DNA of 45,017 bases from Solidesulfovibrio aerotolerans. GTDB taxonomy: Bacteria > Desulfobacterota > Desulfovibrionia > Desulfovibrionales > Desulfovibrionaceae. This document shows positions 7,465 through 15,114 of the stretch, piece after piece. Below the pieces are notes generated by a model that was not told the DNA's origin, searched no databases, and was given only the letters and a program-made list of their open reading frames with translations. A program made the position numbers and the translations under genes. Location: positions 1-45,017 of the forward strand of contig NZ_WVUD01000030.1 in NCBI RefSeq assembly GCF_009856865.1. Reading direction: 5' to 3'. Position 1 is the stretch's first letter. Each line of letters opens with the position of its first letter.

Positions 7465-7923
7465 TCAGCCCCTTGACCGCCGCAGGCTCTCTTTCCTTCC
7501 CTGGGACACCGCAAAAACGAGCAGCCCCATGGCCAGCCCCAGATGCGTCCAATCCAGATAGCGGACGGCGAGGGGTTCGACCAGCGGCAGCGCCCCGTTT
7601 TGCAGGACGCGCACCAGCCCTGTTACGGCCAGGGCACCGTATAAAACGACGCGCTGCCAGCCGGCGGCCGTCAAGCGCGGGCGTCCCTCCCCTTTGCCAA
7701 GCCAGCCTGCGACAAACATCCCCAGCACAAACAGCAGCACGACGGCCAGGGCCAGATGGAGGGCGGCGGTGATTTCGTAATCGCCAAGCCAGCCAAGGCC
7801 AGGGATATCGGCGATGTAATAGCGCGAAAAAATGGGCATTTGCCCCATGCCGGTCAAAGCCAGCCCCAGGGCGGCGAAGAGCAGCAGGCGTTTTTGCCAG
7901 CGGGGGAAGCGCTCCTTAGGCAT
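7465..7923 (-). CDS. Membrane cytochrome-like subunit of a redox complex
   Basis: The 152-residue protein has four predicted membrane helices (about 12-28, 52-74, 90-107, 123-140). Its layout matches small b-type cytochrome or DUF4405-like subunits that pass electrons between quinones and a periplasmic Fe-S protein. His residues suitable for haem ligation are few (LHLALAV, WTHLGLA), so haem binding is not certain. It starts at 7923, overlapping the Fe-S protein stop by 8 bases, so the two are translationally coupled. No catalytic subunit is adjacent, so the pair probably serves an enzyme encoded elsewhere. Exact family is uncertain. Confidence 0.6.
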   Translation of the reverse strand: MPKERFPRWQKRLLLFAALGLALTGMGQMPIFSRYYIADIPGLGWLGDYEITAALHLALAVVLLFVLGMFVAGWLGKGEGRPRLTAAGWQRVVLYGALAVTGLVRVLQNGALPLVEPLAVRYLDWTHLGLAMGLLVFAVSQGRKESLRRSRG

Positions 7924-8893
7924 GGTCGTCCTCCTTGCGGGCGGCGGTTTTTACGCGGCTGGTCAGGCGCAGCAGACCGGCGGCCAGACCGGCCAGCGGT
8001 GCCAGCAGCACGGCCGTGGCCAGGTTCTGTTCCTTGCCCATGACGTCGGCGGCAGCATGCAGCCCGGGGCGGCCGGGGCCGGTTTGCAGGGCGGCGCCCA
8101 GGTCGGCAAAAGGCACGGGCGAAACATAGAGGGTATTGGTGCCGCCGTTTTCGGTTTCGCCGTATATAAAGCCCCCGGTTGCCTTGGCCAGGGCGTGGGC
8201 GGCGGCGATGATCTCCGAGCGCGGGCCGATGGTCTGGACGCCCTCGGGACAGACTTCGAGGCAGACCGGCTTGCCGCCGCCGGCCACCCGGGTCTGGCAG
8301 CGGTCGCATTTATACATAACGCCGTTGCCGGCAAAGGCAGGCAGCAGATCGAGGTACAGGCCAACCCCCGTCTGGCGCTGGGGGACGCCCCAAGGACAGA
8401 CCGTGCGGCACTTGGCCCCGCCCAGACAGATGGTGGGATCGATACCCACGGCCCCGTTGTCGTAGCGCACGGCCGAACCCCAGGGACACAGTTCGACGCA
8501 CGGCGGATGGACGCAATGCATGCAGCGCCGGGGCATGTTGACGGTGACGGGCGCGCCGTCCCGGGTCACGGTGGCCGACTGGATAAACAGCCAGTTGTAG
8601 GGCGTGAGCCGGTCGTCGATGTCGCGTTTGTCGGAAAAGTCTTCGGCCTTGACCCGGGCCGGATACATTTTGGGGAAGGGCTTTTTGGGCTGGGGATAGT
8701 CTGACGCGTGGGCCTCGCGGCAGGCCTCTACGCAGGCTCCGCAGCCGATGCACTTGGACAGGTCGTACAGGGTGGCGAGTTGTTCGCCGGAAGCAGCGGC
8801 AGCGTCCCGGGCCAGCAGGGTCGTGGCGGCGGTCGGCGCGGCCAGGACGCCGGCACCGGTTCCGAGGGTTTTTAAAAAGGCGCGTCTGTTCAT
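7916..8893 (-). CDS. Tat-exported 4Fe-4S ferredoxin-type subunit (FdnH/HybA-like)
   Basis: The 325-residue protein begins with a Tat signal (MNRRAFLKTLGTGAGVLAAP). Four cysteine clusters follow: CIGCGACVEACREA, CMHCVHPPCVELCPWG, CLGGAKCRTVCPWG, and CDRCQTRV..CLEVCPEG. This is the usual set for a periplasmic electron-transfer subunit binding up to four 4Fe-4S clusters. A C-terminal helix (ATAVLLAPLAGLAAGLL) anchors it to the membrane. The ATG at 8893 has an AAGGAGA site. It is the first gene of a two-gene leftward operon with the cytochrome-like subunit. It probably carries electrons between a periplasmic oxidoreductase and the quinone pool. The FNR-type box 66 bases upstream suggests anaerobic or nitrosative control. 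Confidence 0.85.
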   Translation of the reverse strand: MNRRAFLKTLGTGAGVLAAPTAATTLLARDAAAASGEQLATLYDLSKCIGCGACVEACREAHASDYPQPKKPFPKMYPARVKAEDFSDKRDIDDRLTPYNWLFIQSATVTRDGAPVTVNMPRRCMHCVHPPCVELCPWGSAVRYDNGAVGIDPTICLGGAKCRTVCPWGVPQRQTGVGLYLDLLPAFAGNGVMYKCDRCQTRVAGGGKPVCLEVCPEGVQTIGPRSEIIAAAHALAKATGGFIYGETENGGTNTLYVSPVPFADLGAALQTGPGRPGLHAAADVMGKEQNLATAVLLAPLAGLAAGLLRLTSRVKTAARKEDDHA

Positions 8894-8958
8894 GCCAAGG
8901 TCTCCTTGCCGGCGGCGGCCGGACGACTGCCCTTTAGCGCAATTGCCGGCAGACGGCA

Positions 8959-8972
8959 TTGATGTTGATCAA
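8959..8972. promoter_or_regulatory. FNR-type operator TTGAT-N4-ATCAA
   Basis: The bases TTGATGTTGATCAA match the FNR/DNR consensus TTGATNNNNATCAA at every defined position. The site lies midway in the 151-base divergent region between the Fe-S operon (start 8893) and the CRP/FNR regulator gene (start 9045), so the regulator may control both. Confidence 0.75.
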
Positions 8973-9044
8973 GTCCGGCGGTATTTCGCCTTGACGCAGA
9001 CCGGGAAGGCCGCCACCCAGGGAATGGCCGGCAAAGGGGAACGC

Positions 9045-9740
9045 ATGGATTTGACTGCACGCATGGTGCTTTTGCGCTCACTGCCGTTTTTCGGCGGCCT
9101 GCCCGAGGCACGGCTGGCCCGACTGGCGGCCGGGGCGACGGCAAGCCACTTCGCCCCGGGCGGGATCATCGCCGCCCGGGACGATTCCGGCGAAGCGTTT
9201 TATCTGGTGGCCACGGGCCGGGCCAAGCTCTATCAGATCGGCCCGGACGGCCGGGAGCAAACCCTCTACATCCTGGGGCCGGGCGAACCGTTTTGCCTGT
9301 GCGCCCTGGTGGAGGGCGGCGACTTCCCGGCCTTTGCCGCCGCCCTGGAAGCAACGCAGGTGTTGGCCTTCCCGGCCCGGACCCTGGCTGCGGCCGCCCG
9401 AGAAGACCCGGAGGTGCTGTTTGATCTGCTGCGGCTCATGTGCCGACGCCTCAAAGAATCCATGGCCATGGTCGAAGGGCTAGCCCTGCTGCCCCTGACC
9501 GGCCGGGTGGCCGGTTTCGTGCTGCATGAGGCCTCGCGCGGCCTTGGCGGCGACACCGTGCGCCTGGCCATCAGCCACCGGGAACTGGCCAAGATCGTGG
9601 GGGCCACGCCTGAAGCCCTGTCCCGGGCTTTTAAAAAACTGGCCGAGGCCGGCCTTGTGGCGGTGCAGGGGCGCGCCGTGACCCTCCTTGACCGGGCCGG
9701 ACTGGCCGCCGAGGCCGGTTTGGGCGGCGGGGAGGCCTAG
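9045..9740 (+). CDS. CRP/FNR-family transcriptional regulator
   Basis: The 231-residue protein has an N-terminal cNMP-type beta-barrel (about 10-125, GEAFYLVATGRAKLYQIGPDGREQTLYILGPGEPFCL), a dimer helix, and a C-terminal winged helix (about 150-220, SHRELAKIVGATPEALSRAFKKLAEAGLV). The FNR-type N-terminal cysteine cluster is absent, so if it senses redox or NO it would use another cofactor, as HcpR-type proteins do with haem. An AAAGGGGA site precedes the ATG at 9045; the upstream extension of the frame overlaps the divergent gene and lacks a site. It faces the Fe-S operon across a perfect FNR-type box. A second cNMP-binding protein gene begins 3 bases after its stop. Confidence 0.88.
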   Translation: MDLTARMVLLRSLPFFGGLPEARLARLAAGATASHFAPGGIIAARDDSGEAFYLVATGRAKLYQIGPDGREQTLYILGPGEPFCLCALVEGGDFPAFAAALEATQVLAFPARTLAAAAREDPEVLFDLLRLMCRRLKESMAMVEGLALLPLTGRVAGFVLHEASRGLGGDTVRLAISHRELAKIVGATPEALSRAFKKLAEAGLVAVQGRAVTLLDRAGLAAEAGLGGGEA

Positions 9741-9742
9741 GC

Positions 9743-10357
9743 GTGGAACGCCCGGACGTAACCGACGCCACGGCTTTGCTGGCGCTTATGCGAAAACTTC
9801 CGCTGTGGGCGGATTTCGACCAGGAGGATCTCGATCTGCTCCTGCGCACGGGTGCGGTGCGGCTGGCCCGCTTTGGCAGCGGGGAAACCATCGTCGAGGA
9901 AGGCAACTACGAGAAAACCTTTTTCGTGCTGCTGCGCGGGGTGGGGCGGATCGTGCGGGGCGGCAGGCTGGTGGCCGACCTGGACACGCCGGGCACGATT
10001 TTCGGCGAAATGAGCTTTGTGCTGGGCAAGGGACGCACAGCCTCGGTCACGGCGGATACCCCCTGCGACTGTCTGGCCGTCAACATGGGCTATGTGGACT
10101 TTCTGCCCAGCCCCGAACGCGAGGATTTTCTCATCCGCATCTTCCGCCGGCTGGCGGTGGTCGTGACCCAGCGGCTGGGTTCGGCCAACGCCCGCAAAGC
10201 AGCCCTGTTGACCGCCATCCGGGAACGCCGCCAGACCCTGGCCGCCCATATCGCCGCCGAACGGGCCGCCATCACAACGCTGCGCCGGGAACTGGACGGC
10301 CTGGACACCTCCGACGACGAAGAAGTGCTGCGCCAGTTGCTCAACCGAAATTATTAG
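9743..10357 (+). CDS. Cyclic-nucleotide-binding-domain protein without DNA-binding domain
   Basis: The 204-residue protein carries a cNMP-binding barrel (about 20-125, GETIVEEGNYEKTFFVLLRGVGRIVRGG...PGTIFGEMSFVLGKGRTASVTA). It then continues with a helical C-terminal coiled coil (about 145-195) in place of a winged helix. It starts at GTG 9743, two bases after the CRP-like gene's TAG, so the two are coupled. The absence of a DNA-binding domain suggests a role as ligand-sensing partner or anti-regulator. The GEMSFVLGKGRTASV stretch aligns with the phosphate-binding cassette of cAMP-binding proteins, so nucleotide binding is possible. Specific function is unknown. Confidence 0.75.
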   Translation: MERPDVTDATALLALMRKLPLWADFDQEDLDLLLRTGAVRLARFGSGETIVEEGNYEKTFFVLLRGVGRIVRGGRLVADLDTPGTIFGEMSFVLGKGRTASVTADTPCDCLAVNMGYVDFLPSPEREDFLIRIFRRLAVVVTQRLGSANARKAALLTAIRERRQTLAAHIAAERAAITTLRRELDGLDTSDDEEVLRQLLNRNY

Positions 10358-10623
10358 AGGGAAAGAAGAAGAGGCGAAGGCAGAAGAGCCTCCGGCGGCC
10401 GGGGCTTTGCCCCGGACCCCACCGGGGGGATGATCCCCCCGGACCCCCCGACGGGAGGAGTTTTTAAGGGGGGCTTGGAGCTGGTTGGTAATCCGGTCGG
10501 TTGCAGATCGGAACACTACCCCCCAGTTCCCCTTGAAAAACTTCTTCTAATCAAGGGGGTCCGGGGGGGATTATCCCCCCCGGCCGCCGGAGGCACTCTT
10601 CGCTTCTCTGCGCTTCTCTTCTT
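10358..10623. repeat. REP-like hairpin repeats, inverted pair (copy 2)
   Basis: A forward unit fills 10358-10475: purine lead AGGCGAAGGCAGAAGAG, core GCCTCCGGCGGCCGGGG, two hairpins, and tail GAGTTTTTAAGGGGGG. An inverted unit fills 10521-10623 with the mirrored tail CCCCTTGAAAAACTTCTTC, hairpin and core. The spacer CTGGTTGGTAATCCGGTCGG resembles that of copy 1. The element occupies the whole gap between convergent genes, with stop codons at both edges. Confidence 0.85.
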
Positions 10624-11796
10624 TTACGCACCACCAGACAGGCGTGTTCGGTATTCGGCGATGACTTTGCGGCGGCTCATGTTATTTTTGAGCAGGCTTT
10701 TTTGGATATTGAAATCGTGCCAGGCCGGCTGGAGTCCGATTTCCCGGGTTGCTTTTTCCAGATCCTGTTCCGCCACGGGCCGGGTTTTTTCGCTCATATG
10801 GCAGTCGTCGCCCATAAAGACCAGGATGGGGCGTTTGCCGTGCCAGCCCATGCGGTTGCGGCGGTTGACCACGTTGATGAGGAATTCCGTGTACTGTTGG
10901 GACTGCGGGTTCCAGACTTCGATGCCGTCCACGTCGTAGTCGGCCAGAAGGATGGGCCAGAATTGTTCCGGGTGGGGGATGACGACGCCGCCGCCAAGGG
11001 CCCGGGCTTCTTCGATGACCTCTGTTGCCCGATAGAAATAGGACAGGGAGAATTCTTCCTTGACCAGATCCTTGACGGCCTTGGCATAAACTTGCGCCCG
11101 GTTGATGAGCCGGTCGCCGAAGCGGTCGCGCAGGGCGTCGAGGTAGTTGCGCACGAGTTTGTTTTTATAGACGTCGTCGGCCAGGGTGGCTTCGTGGGTC
11201 AGGATGAGCCGTTTTATTTTGGCGGCCTGGATGCGCACGAAGGCCACGAGTTCCTCTTCGGCATTGGTGCGTCCGGCAGCGAGCTGGCGGCGGGCCTCAA
11301 AGGCCGGCTCGGCCAGGGCGTCGAGGTATTCAAAGAGTTGCGAGGCCCGGTAGCGGTGGGTGTGGCGCAGCATGGACTTGAGCACGCCGGCCCGCTCCAG
11401 GTCGAGGTCTTTAAAGTGCAGGAGCAACTGCACTTTGCGGCTGAAACCGCTGGAATAGCAATCCACTTCGACGCCAAAAAACCCGTTGTATTCCAGGAGC
11501 ACGTTGTGCTGGGTGGGGATAATCAGTTCGGCCGTACGGTTGGGATACAGGGCGTCGATGCGTTGTTTGAGCAGGTCCATGGGCACCTGCTCGGGATGCC
11601 AGTGGGTGGCCAGCACGGATTCCTGGCGCGGGTAGGTGCGCACGGGCGCAATGATGCGTTCGACCTGCTCCGGGCTGAGGCTGAAGTCGTTTATGCGCAA
11701 AAAGTCGCGCTCATCCTGCTCGCCCACCTCGGGATCAACGGTGGACAGGTCGATCTCCACGCACCGGGTGTCGCTTTGGCTCGGGGAATCAGGCAT
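10624..11796 (-). CDS. PHP-like metal-dependent hydrolase family protein
   Basis: The 390-residue protein shows scattered His/Asp motifs like PHP phosphoesterases: ATHWHPEQVP (about 64-73), a long central helical region, VVIPHPEQFWP (about 277) and FMGDDCHMSEKTRP (about 338). The pattern H-x-H, PHP and D-C-H fits a metal-dependent hydrolase acting on a phosphoester or related substrate, but no substrate can be read. It overlaps the XXXCH-domain gene by 8 bases (start 11796 inside 11789-12370), so they form an operon. There is no signal peptide, so it is cytoplasmic. Family assignment is moderate. Confidence 0.6.
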   Translation of the reverse strand: MPDSPSQSDTRCVEIDLSTVDPEVGEQDERDFLRINDFSLSPEQVERIIAPVRTYPRQESVLATHWHPEQVPMDLLKQRIDALYPNRTAELIIPTQHNVLLEYNGFFGVEVDCYSSGFSRKVQLLLHFKDLDLERAGVLKSMLRHTHRYRASQLFEYLDALAEPAFEARRQLAAGRTNAEEELVAFVRIQAAKIKRLILTHEATLADDVYKNKLVRNYLDALRDRFGDRLINRAQVYAKAVKDLVKEEFSLSYFYRATEVIEEARALGGGVVIPHPEQFWPILLADYDVDGIEVWNPQSQQYTEFLINVVNRRNRMGWHGKRPILVFMGDDCHMSEKTRPVAEQDLEKATREIGLQPAWHDFNIQKSLLKNNMSRRKVIAEYRTRLSGGA

Positions 11797-12370
11797 GGCG
11801 GCTGTGACACTCCTTTTTCATACGGTCGAGCGCGGCGGCCGAAGCGGTCATGGCGGCGATGTCGCCGGTGGCGGCCGCAGCGGCAAAACGGTCCACTTCG
11901 GCGTCGTAGGCCGGGTAGAAGGCGTCGCCCTTGCCGGGAAAGCGCGTCATGACCCGGGAGTCGGCGATAAACGAGGCCACGGCGTCGGGATCGGGAATCA
12001 GGGAGGCCCGAAGCGCCATGACGATCAGCTTGAAAGTGGATTTCATCCGTTTTTTAAGATTTTTATAACGGGGTTGCCCGCTCGTTTCAACCGTTTCAGG
12101 CTGGCTCTGCCCGGTTTCCGGCGCGTCGTCTTCCGGGGCTGGCAGGGCGTCCGGGCCGAGTGCGGGATATTTGAGCGTCACCTTGAGCATGGACGAGGCA
12201 CCGAAGTGCTTGATGCTGATCTTAAGGCTGCTGCAATCATCCAAGGGCACGACTTCGGTGCCAACGACCAGTTCGCCAAGGCCGGCCTTGGCGGTCAGGT
12301 TCGACAGGGCCTCTAAGGCCTCGACCCGGGGCAGCACCAGTTCAAATTTGCGTTTGTGCGATCCGGACAT
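11789..12370 (-). CDS. XXXCH-domain protein (GAK-system-like)
   Basis: The 193-residue protein ends in DRMKKECHSRHA, the terminal signature of the XXXCH domain, a motif resembling a haem site that has lost its first Cys (xxxCH instead of CxxCH). Such proteins were described with ATP-grasp and CofD-like partners (GAK system) mostly in Desulfovibrio and relatives. The N-terminal 75 residues (KFELVLPRVEALEALSNL) form a separate domain with beta strands. A Pro/Glu-rich linker and a conserved-looking C-terminal helical part follow. The ATG at 12370 has an AAGGAGA site. No GAK partners are in the window; instead the coupled gene is a PHP-like hydrolase. There is no signal peptide, so haem binding in the periplasm is not expected. 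Confidence 0.65.
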   Translation of the reverse strand: MSGSHKRKFELVLPRVEALEALSNLTAKAGLGELVVGTEVVPLDDCSSLKISIKHFGASSMLKVTLKYPALGPDALPAPEDDAPETGQSQPETVETSGQPRYKNLKKRMKSTFKLIVMALRASLIPDPDAVASFIADSRVMTRFPGKGDAFYPAYDAEVDRFAAAAATGDIAAMTASAAALDRMKKECHSRHA

Positions 12371-12701
12371 AAAATTCTCCTTGGGGCGGCAAAGGCGGGG
12401 GACGCTCGGCCGCCGGCGTTTCGCAATTCTAGTGATAAGATGATGACGCTTTGATGGCAAGACCAAGAAGCCGGCGTCTGGGAGGATGCAGGGCGGGCCG
12501 GCCCGAAGCCGCGCCAGTCGGGACGCGGCCAAACCCGGGCCAAGCCGCCAGGACGGAGCCTGGCCTTTCGCTGGAGGAACAGCCGGTGGCGCGGCTAGTG
12601 TCGCGTTCACAAAAAAACATTTATGTTTTTTTGTGAATAAAAATAATAAAATTAACGTGTTAATACTTGGTTAACCATAACGGCAATTAGCGAACGCCAC
12701 A
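12371..12701. promoter_or_regulatory. Intergenic region with AT-rich dyad island
   Basis: Between nhaB and the XXXCH gene lies a 330-base gap with no gene. Its right half holds a perfect 15-base inverted repeat with a 2-base loop (12606-12620 and 12623-12637, TTCACAAAAAAACAT). Nearby are TTAAC-GT-GTTAA (12651-12662) and the perfect palindrome TGGTTAACCA (12668-12677). The long dyad has A and T runs on both sides, so it can end nhaB transcription. It could also be an operator for the leftward XXXCH operon. No -35/-10 pair is clear. Confidence 0.55.
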
Positions 12702-14312
12702 CTAGAGCAGCAGCCAGACCGCTGCCAGCCCGGTCAGCGTCATGGTCAGGGTATAGGGCAGGGCCAGACGCACCATCTCGCCGTAGGACAGGCGGATTAA
12801 GGGGGCCAGGGCCGAGGTGAGCAGGAACAGGAAGGCGGCCTGGCCGTTGGGCGTGGCAATGCTTGGGATGTTGGTGCCGGTGTTGATGGCCACGGCCAGC
12901 CGGTCGAACTGGGCCAGGGTGGCGGCCACCTGGGGCTGGGCCTGGGCCGGCACGGAGGCCAGGACGACGTCGCGCTGATTTTTGGCGTCGGTCAGCCGCG
13001 CCAGCAGGTCGGCCCCGTCCGTGCCCAGATCGGGCATGGCGGCAAACACCTTGATGAAATGGGCTTTGGTTTCGGTGATGTAGACCGTGGCCACAAACAC
13101 GTTGTCGCTGATCATGGAGAGCAGGCCGTTGGCCAGATAATAGGCCGCCGTCTGTTTGGTGCCGCTTAAGGACAGGACATACTCTGTGATGGGGGCGAAC
13201 AGGTGCTGGTCGTGGATCACGGCCACGATGGCGAAAAAAACCACCAGCAGGGCGGTAAAGGGCAGGGCCTCGGTGAAGGCCTCACCGATCTGGTGCTCCT
13301 CGGTTTTGCCGCAAAGGGCCGTCAGCAAGACGATAAGGGACAGGCCGATGACGCCGACCTCGGCCAGATGCAGGGCCAGGGCGGCGATGAGATAGACCGC
13401 TGCCGCCGCCTGGACCCAAAGCGCTGCCCGCCCCCGCAAGGTCATGGCGGCGTCGCGCCGGACATCCTCGGCAGTCAGCACCCGGCGCACCTCGGCCGGA
13501 AGTTTGAAGCCATAGCCGCTCAGGGCAAAACGCTCCACCACAGCGGTGGTGGCCAACCCCACGACCAGCACCGGCAGGGACACCGGGGCCACCTTGAGGA
13601 AAAAATCCCCGAACTGCCAGCCCATCTCCTGGGCTATCAGCAGATTTTGCGGCTCGCCGACCAGCGTGCACACCCCGCCAAGGGCCGTGCCAACCGCCCC
13701 GTGCAGCATCAGATTGCGCAAAAATCCCCGGAATTGCATGAGATCGCGTTTACTTGGCTCGTCCAGGCCGGCCTCGTCGCCAAGCCTGGTTTTCCCGGCC
13801 GAGGCGTGGCGGTGGTAGACTTCGTAAAAGCCGTAGGCCACGGCGATGATGACCGCCGTCACGGTCAGGGCATCGAGAAAGGCCGAAAGAAAGGCCCCGG
13901 CAAAGCAAAACAACAGCGACAGGGCGATTTTGGAGCGCACCCGGAGCAGTATTTTGGTGAAGGCATAGCAGAGCATGTCCTTCATGAAGTAGATGCCGGC
14001 CACCATAAAGATCAACAGCAGGATGACCGGGAAGTTGCGGGCCGTCTCGTCGTACAGGGCGGCCGGGCTGGTCAGGCCCAGGATGACCGCTTCCAGGGCG
14101 AGCAGTCCGCCGGCCGGCAGCGGGTAGCAGGACAGGGCCATGGCCAGCGTGAAGATGAATTCGCCGATAAGCAGCCAGCCCGTGACAAAGGGTCCGACCG
14201 TGACCAGGAGAATCGGGTTGGCGATGAGGAAGACGGCAATGGTCAATTTGTACCAATCCGGGGCGTTGCCCAGCAGATTGGCGAGAAAGGCCCGAGGCAG
14301 CGTGCGCGGCAT
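12702..14312 (-). CDS. nhaB: Na+/H+ antiporter NhaB
   Basis: The 536-residue protein matches NhaB in length and in signature segments: [10 protein letters not shown]-like start ([12 protein letters not shown]), [46 protein letters not shown] and [22 protein letters not shown]. NhaB sits in the inner membrane with about 12 helices and exchanges cytoplasmic Na+ for external H+, supporting sodium and pH homeostasis. The ATG at 14312 follows a CAAGGAG site. It is monocistronic, diverging from the Rrf2 regulator gene across a 226-base region, and ends before the AT-rich dyad island. Confidence 0.93.
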   Translation of the reverse strand: MPRTLPRAFLANLLGNAPDWYKLTIAVFLIANPILLVTVGPFVTGWLLIGEFIFTLAMALSCYPLPAGGLLALEAVILGLTSPAALYDETARNFPVILLLIFMVAGIYFMKDMLCYAFTKILLRVRSKIALSLLFCFAGAFLSAFLDALTVTAVIIAVAYGFYEVYHRHASAGKTRLGDEAGLDEPSKRDLMQFRGFLRNLMLHGAVGTALGGVCTLVGEPQNLLIAQEMGWQFGDFFLKVAPVSLPVLVVGLATTAVVERFALSGYGFKLPAEVRRVLTAEDVRRDAAMTLRGRAALWVQAAAAVYLIAALALHLAEVGVIGLSLIVLLTALCGKTEEHQIGEAFTEALPFTALLVVFFAIVAVIHDQHLFAPITEYVLSLSGTKQTAAYYLANGLLSMISDNVFVATVYITETKAHFIKVFAAMPDLGTDGADLLARLTDAKNQRDVVLASVPAQAQPQVAATLAQFDRLAVAINTGTNIPSIATPNGQAAFLFLLTSALAPLIRLSYGEMVRLALPYTLTMTLTGLAAVWLLL

Positions 14313-14449
14313 GAAACAACTCCTTGACGGTGTGCAGCGTGGATCGCGCTGTTCCTAGCACATCGGCGTCTGGCGACCAACCACCCGGCAAAACCACCCG
14401 GCGGGCAGCATGCTTTGCCCCCGTCGCCTGCCGGGGCGCTTGGTTTGCG

Positions 14450-14488
14450 TTGACGCAGCTGCCCTATTTGTCTACCATATTCGTATGG
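14450..14488 (+). promoter_or_regulatory. Promoter and dyad operator of the Rrf2 gene
   Basis: TTGACG (14450-14455) and TACCAT (14473-14478) are 17 bases apart, a fair sigma-70 pair. A dyad CCATA-TTCG-TATGG (14475-14488) overlaps the -10 element and likely start point, a usual place for autorepression by Rrf2 proteins. Gene start is 51 bases further on. Confidence 0.5.
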
Positions 14489-14538
14489 ATGTAGTCTGTC
14501 CGATTGCGTCCGTCCGCAAAGGGCAGGAGGGCGCGCTC

Positions 14539-15021
14539 ATGAAGCTGACCACGCGAAGCCGCTACGGAACCCGCATGATTCTGGACATGGCGCTCAACGG
14601 GCAAAACGGCCCGGTGCGCATCAAAGACATCGCCGCCCGCCAGGGGGTTTCCGTCAAATACCTGGAAAAACTCGTACGTGAGCTCAAAGAAGCCGGCTTT
14701 GTGCGCAGCCGGCGCGGGCCGCACGGCGGCCACGAACTGGATATGCCGCTGGAAGCGATTTCCGTGGGCGACATCGTGCGCGCCCTGGAAGGCGACCTGT
14801 CCCTGGTCGAATGCAGCGTTGGCGACAGCCCCTGCCCGCGCAGCGCCACCTGCCTGACCCGGGGCGTGTGGATGGAAGCGGCCCGGGCCATGCACGAAAA
14901 GCTCGACTCCATCACCCTGGCCGATCTGGTGGCCGGGCACCTCGACTGCGATGCCGCGCAACCAGCCGATCCGGCCACGCCCCTGGCCGCCCAAGGCTGC
15001 GCGCGCGACAATTGTGCTTGA
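14539..15021 (+). CDS. Rrf2-family transcriptional regulator with IscR-like cysteines
   Basis: The 160-residue protein has the Rrf2 winged helix (MKLTTRSRYGTRMILDMALN..RIKDIAARQGVSVKYLEKLVRELKEAGFVRSRRGPHGGHEL). A three-cysteine segment ECSVGDSPCPRSATC (about 94-108, C-X6-C-X5-C) is close to the C-X5-C-X5-C of IscR, so it may hold a 2Fe-2S cluster and sense iron-sulfur or redox status. A C-terminal tail with three extra cysteines (CDAAQ...GCARDNC) is unusual. The ATG at 14539 has a CAGGAGGG site. No isc or suf genes follow; the next gene, 94 bases downstream, is an REC-HDOD protein. Targets cannot be read beyond the probable autoregulatory dyad. Confidence 0.88.
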   Translation: MKLTTRSRYGTRMILDMALNGQNGPVRIKDIAARQGVSVKYLEKLVRELKEAGFVRSRRGPHGGHELDMPLEAISVGDIVRALEGDLSLVECSVGDSPCPRSATCLTRGVWMEAARAMHEKLDSITLADLVAGHLDCDAAQPADPATPLAAQGCARDNCA

Positions 15022-15114
15022 ACGCCGCCGCCCTTGTGCCGTACTTTCGGTCGGGGCAGGACTGGGCGCGGCTGGCCGGCGCACCGTCGATGCCGACGCC
15101 CCGGGAGACGCCGC

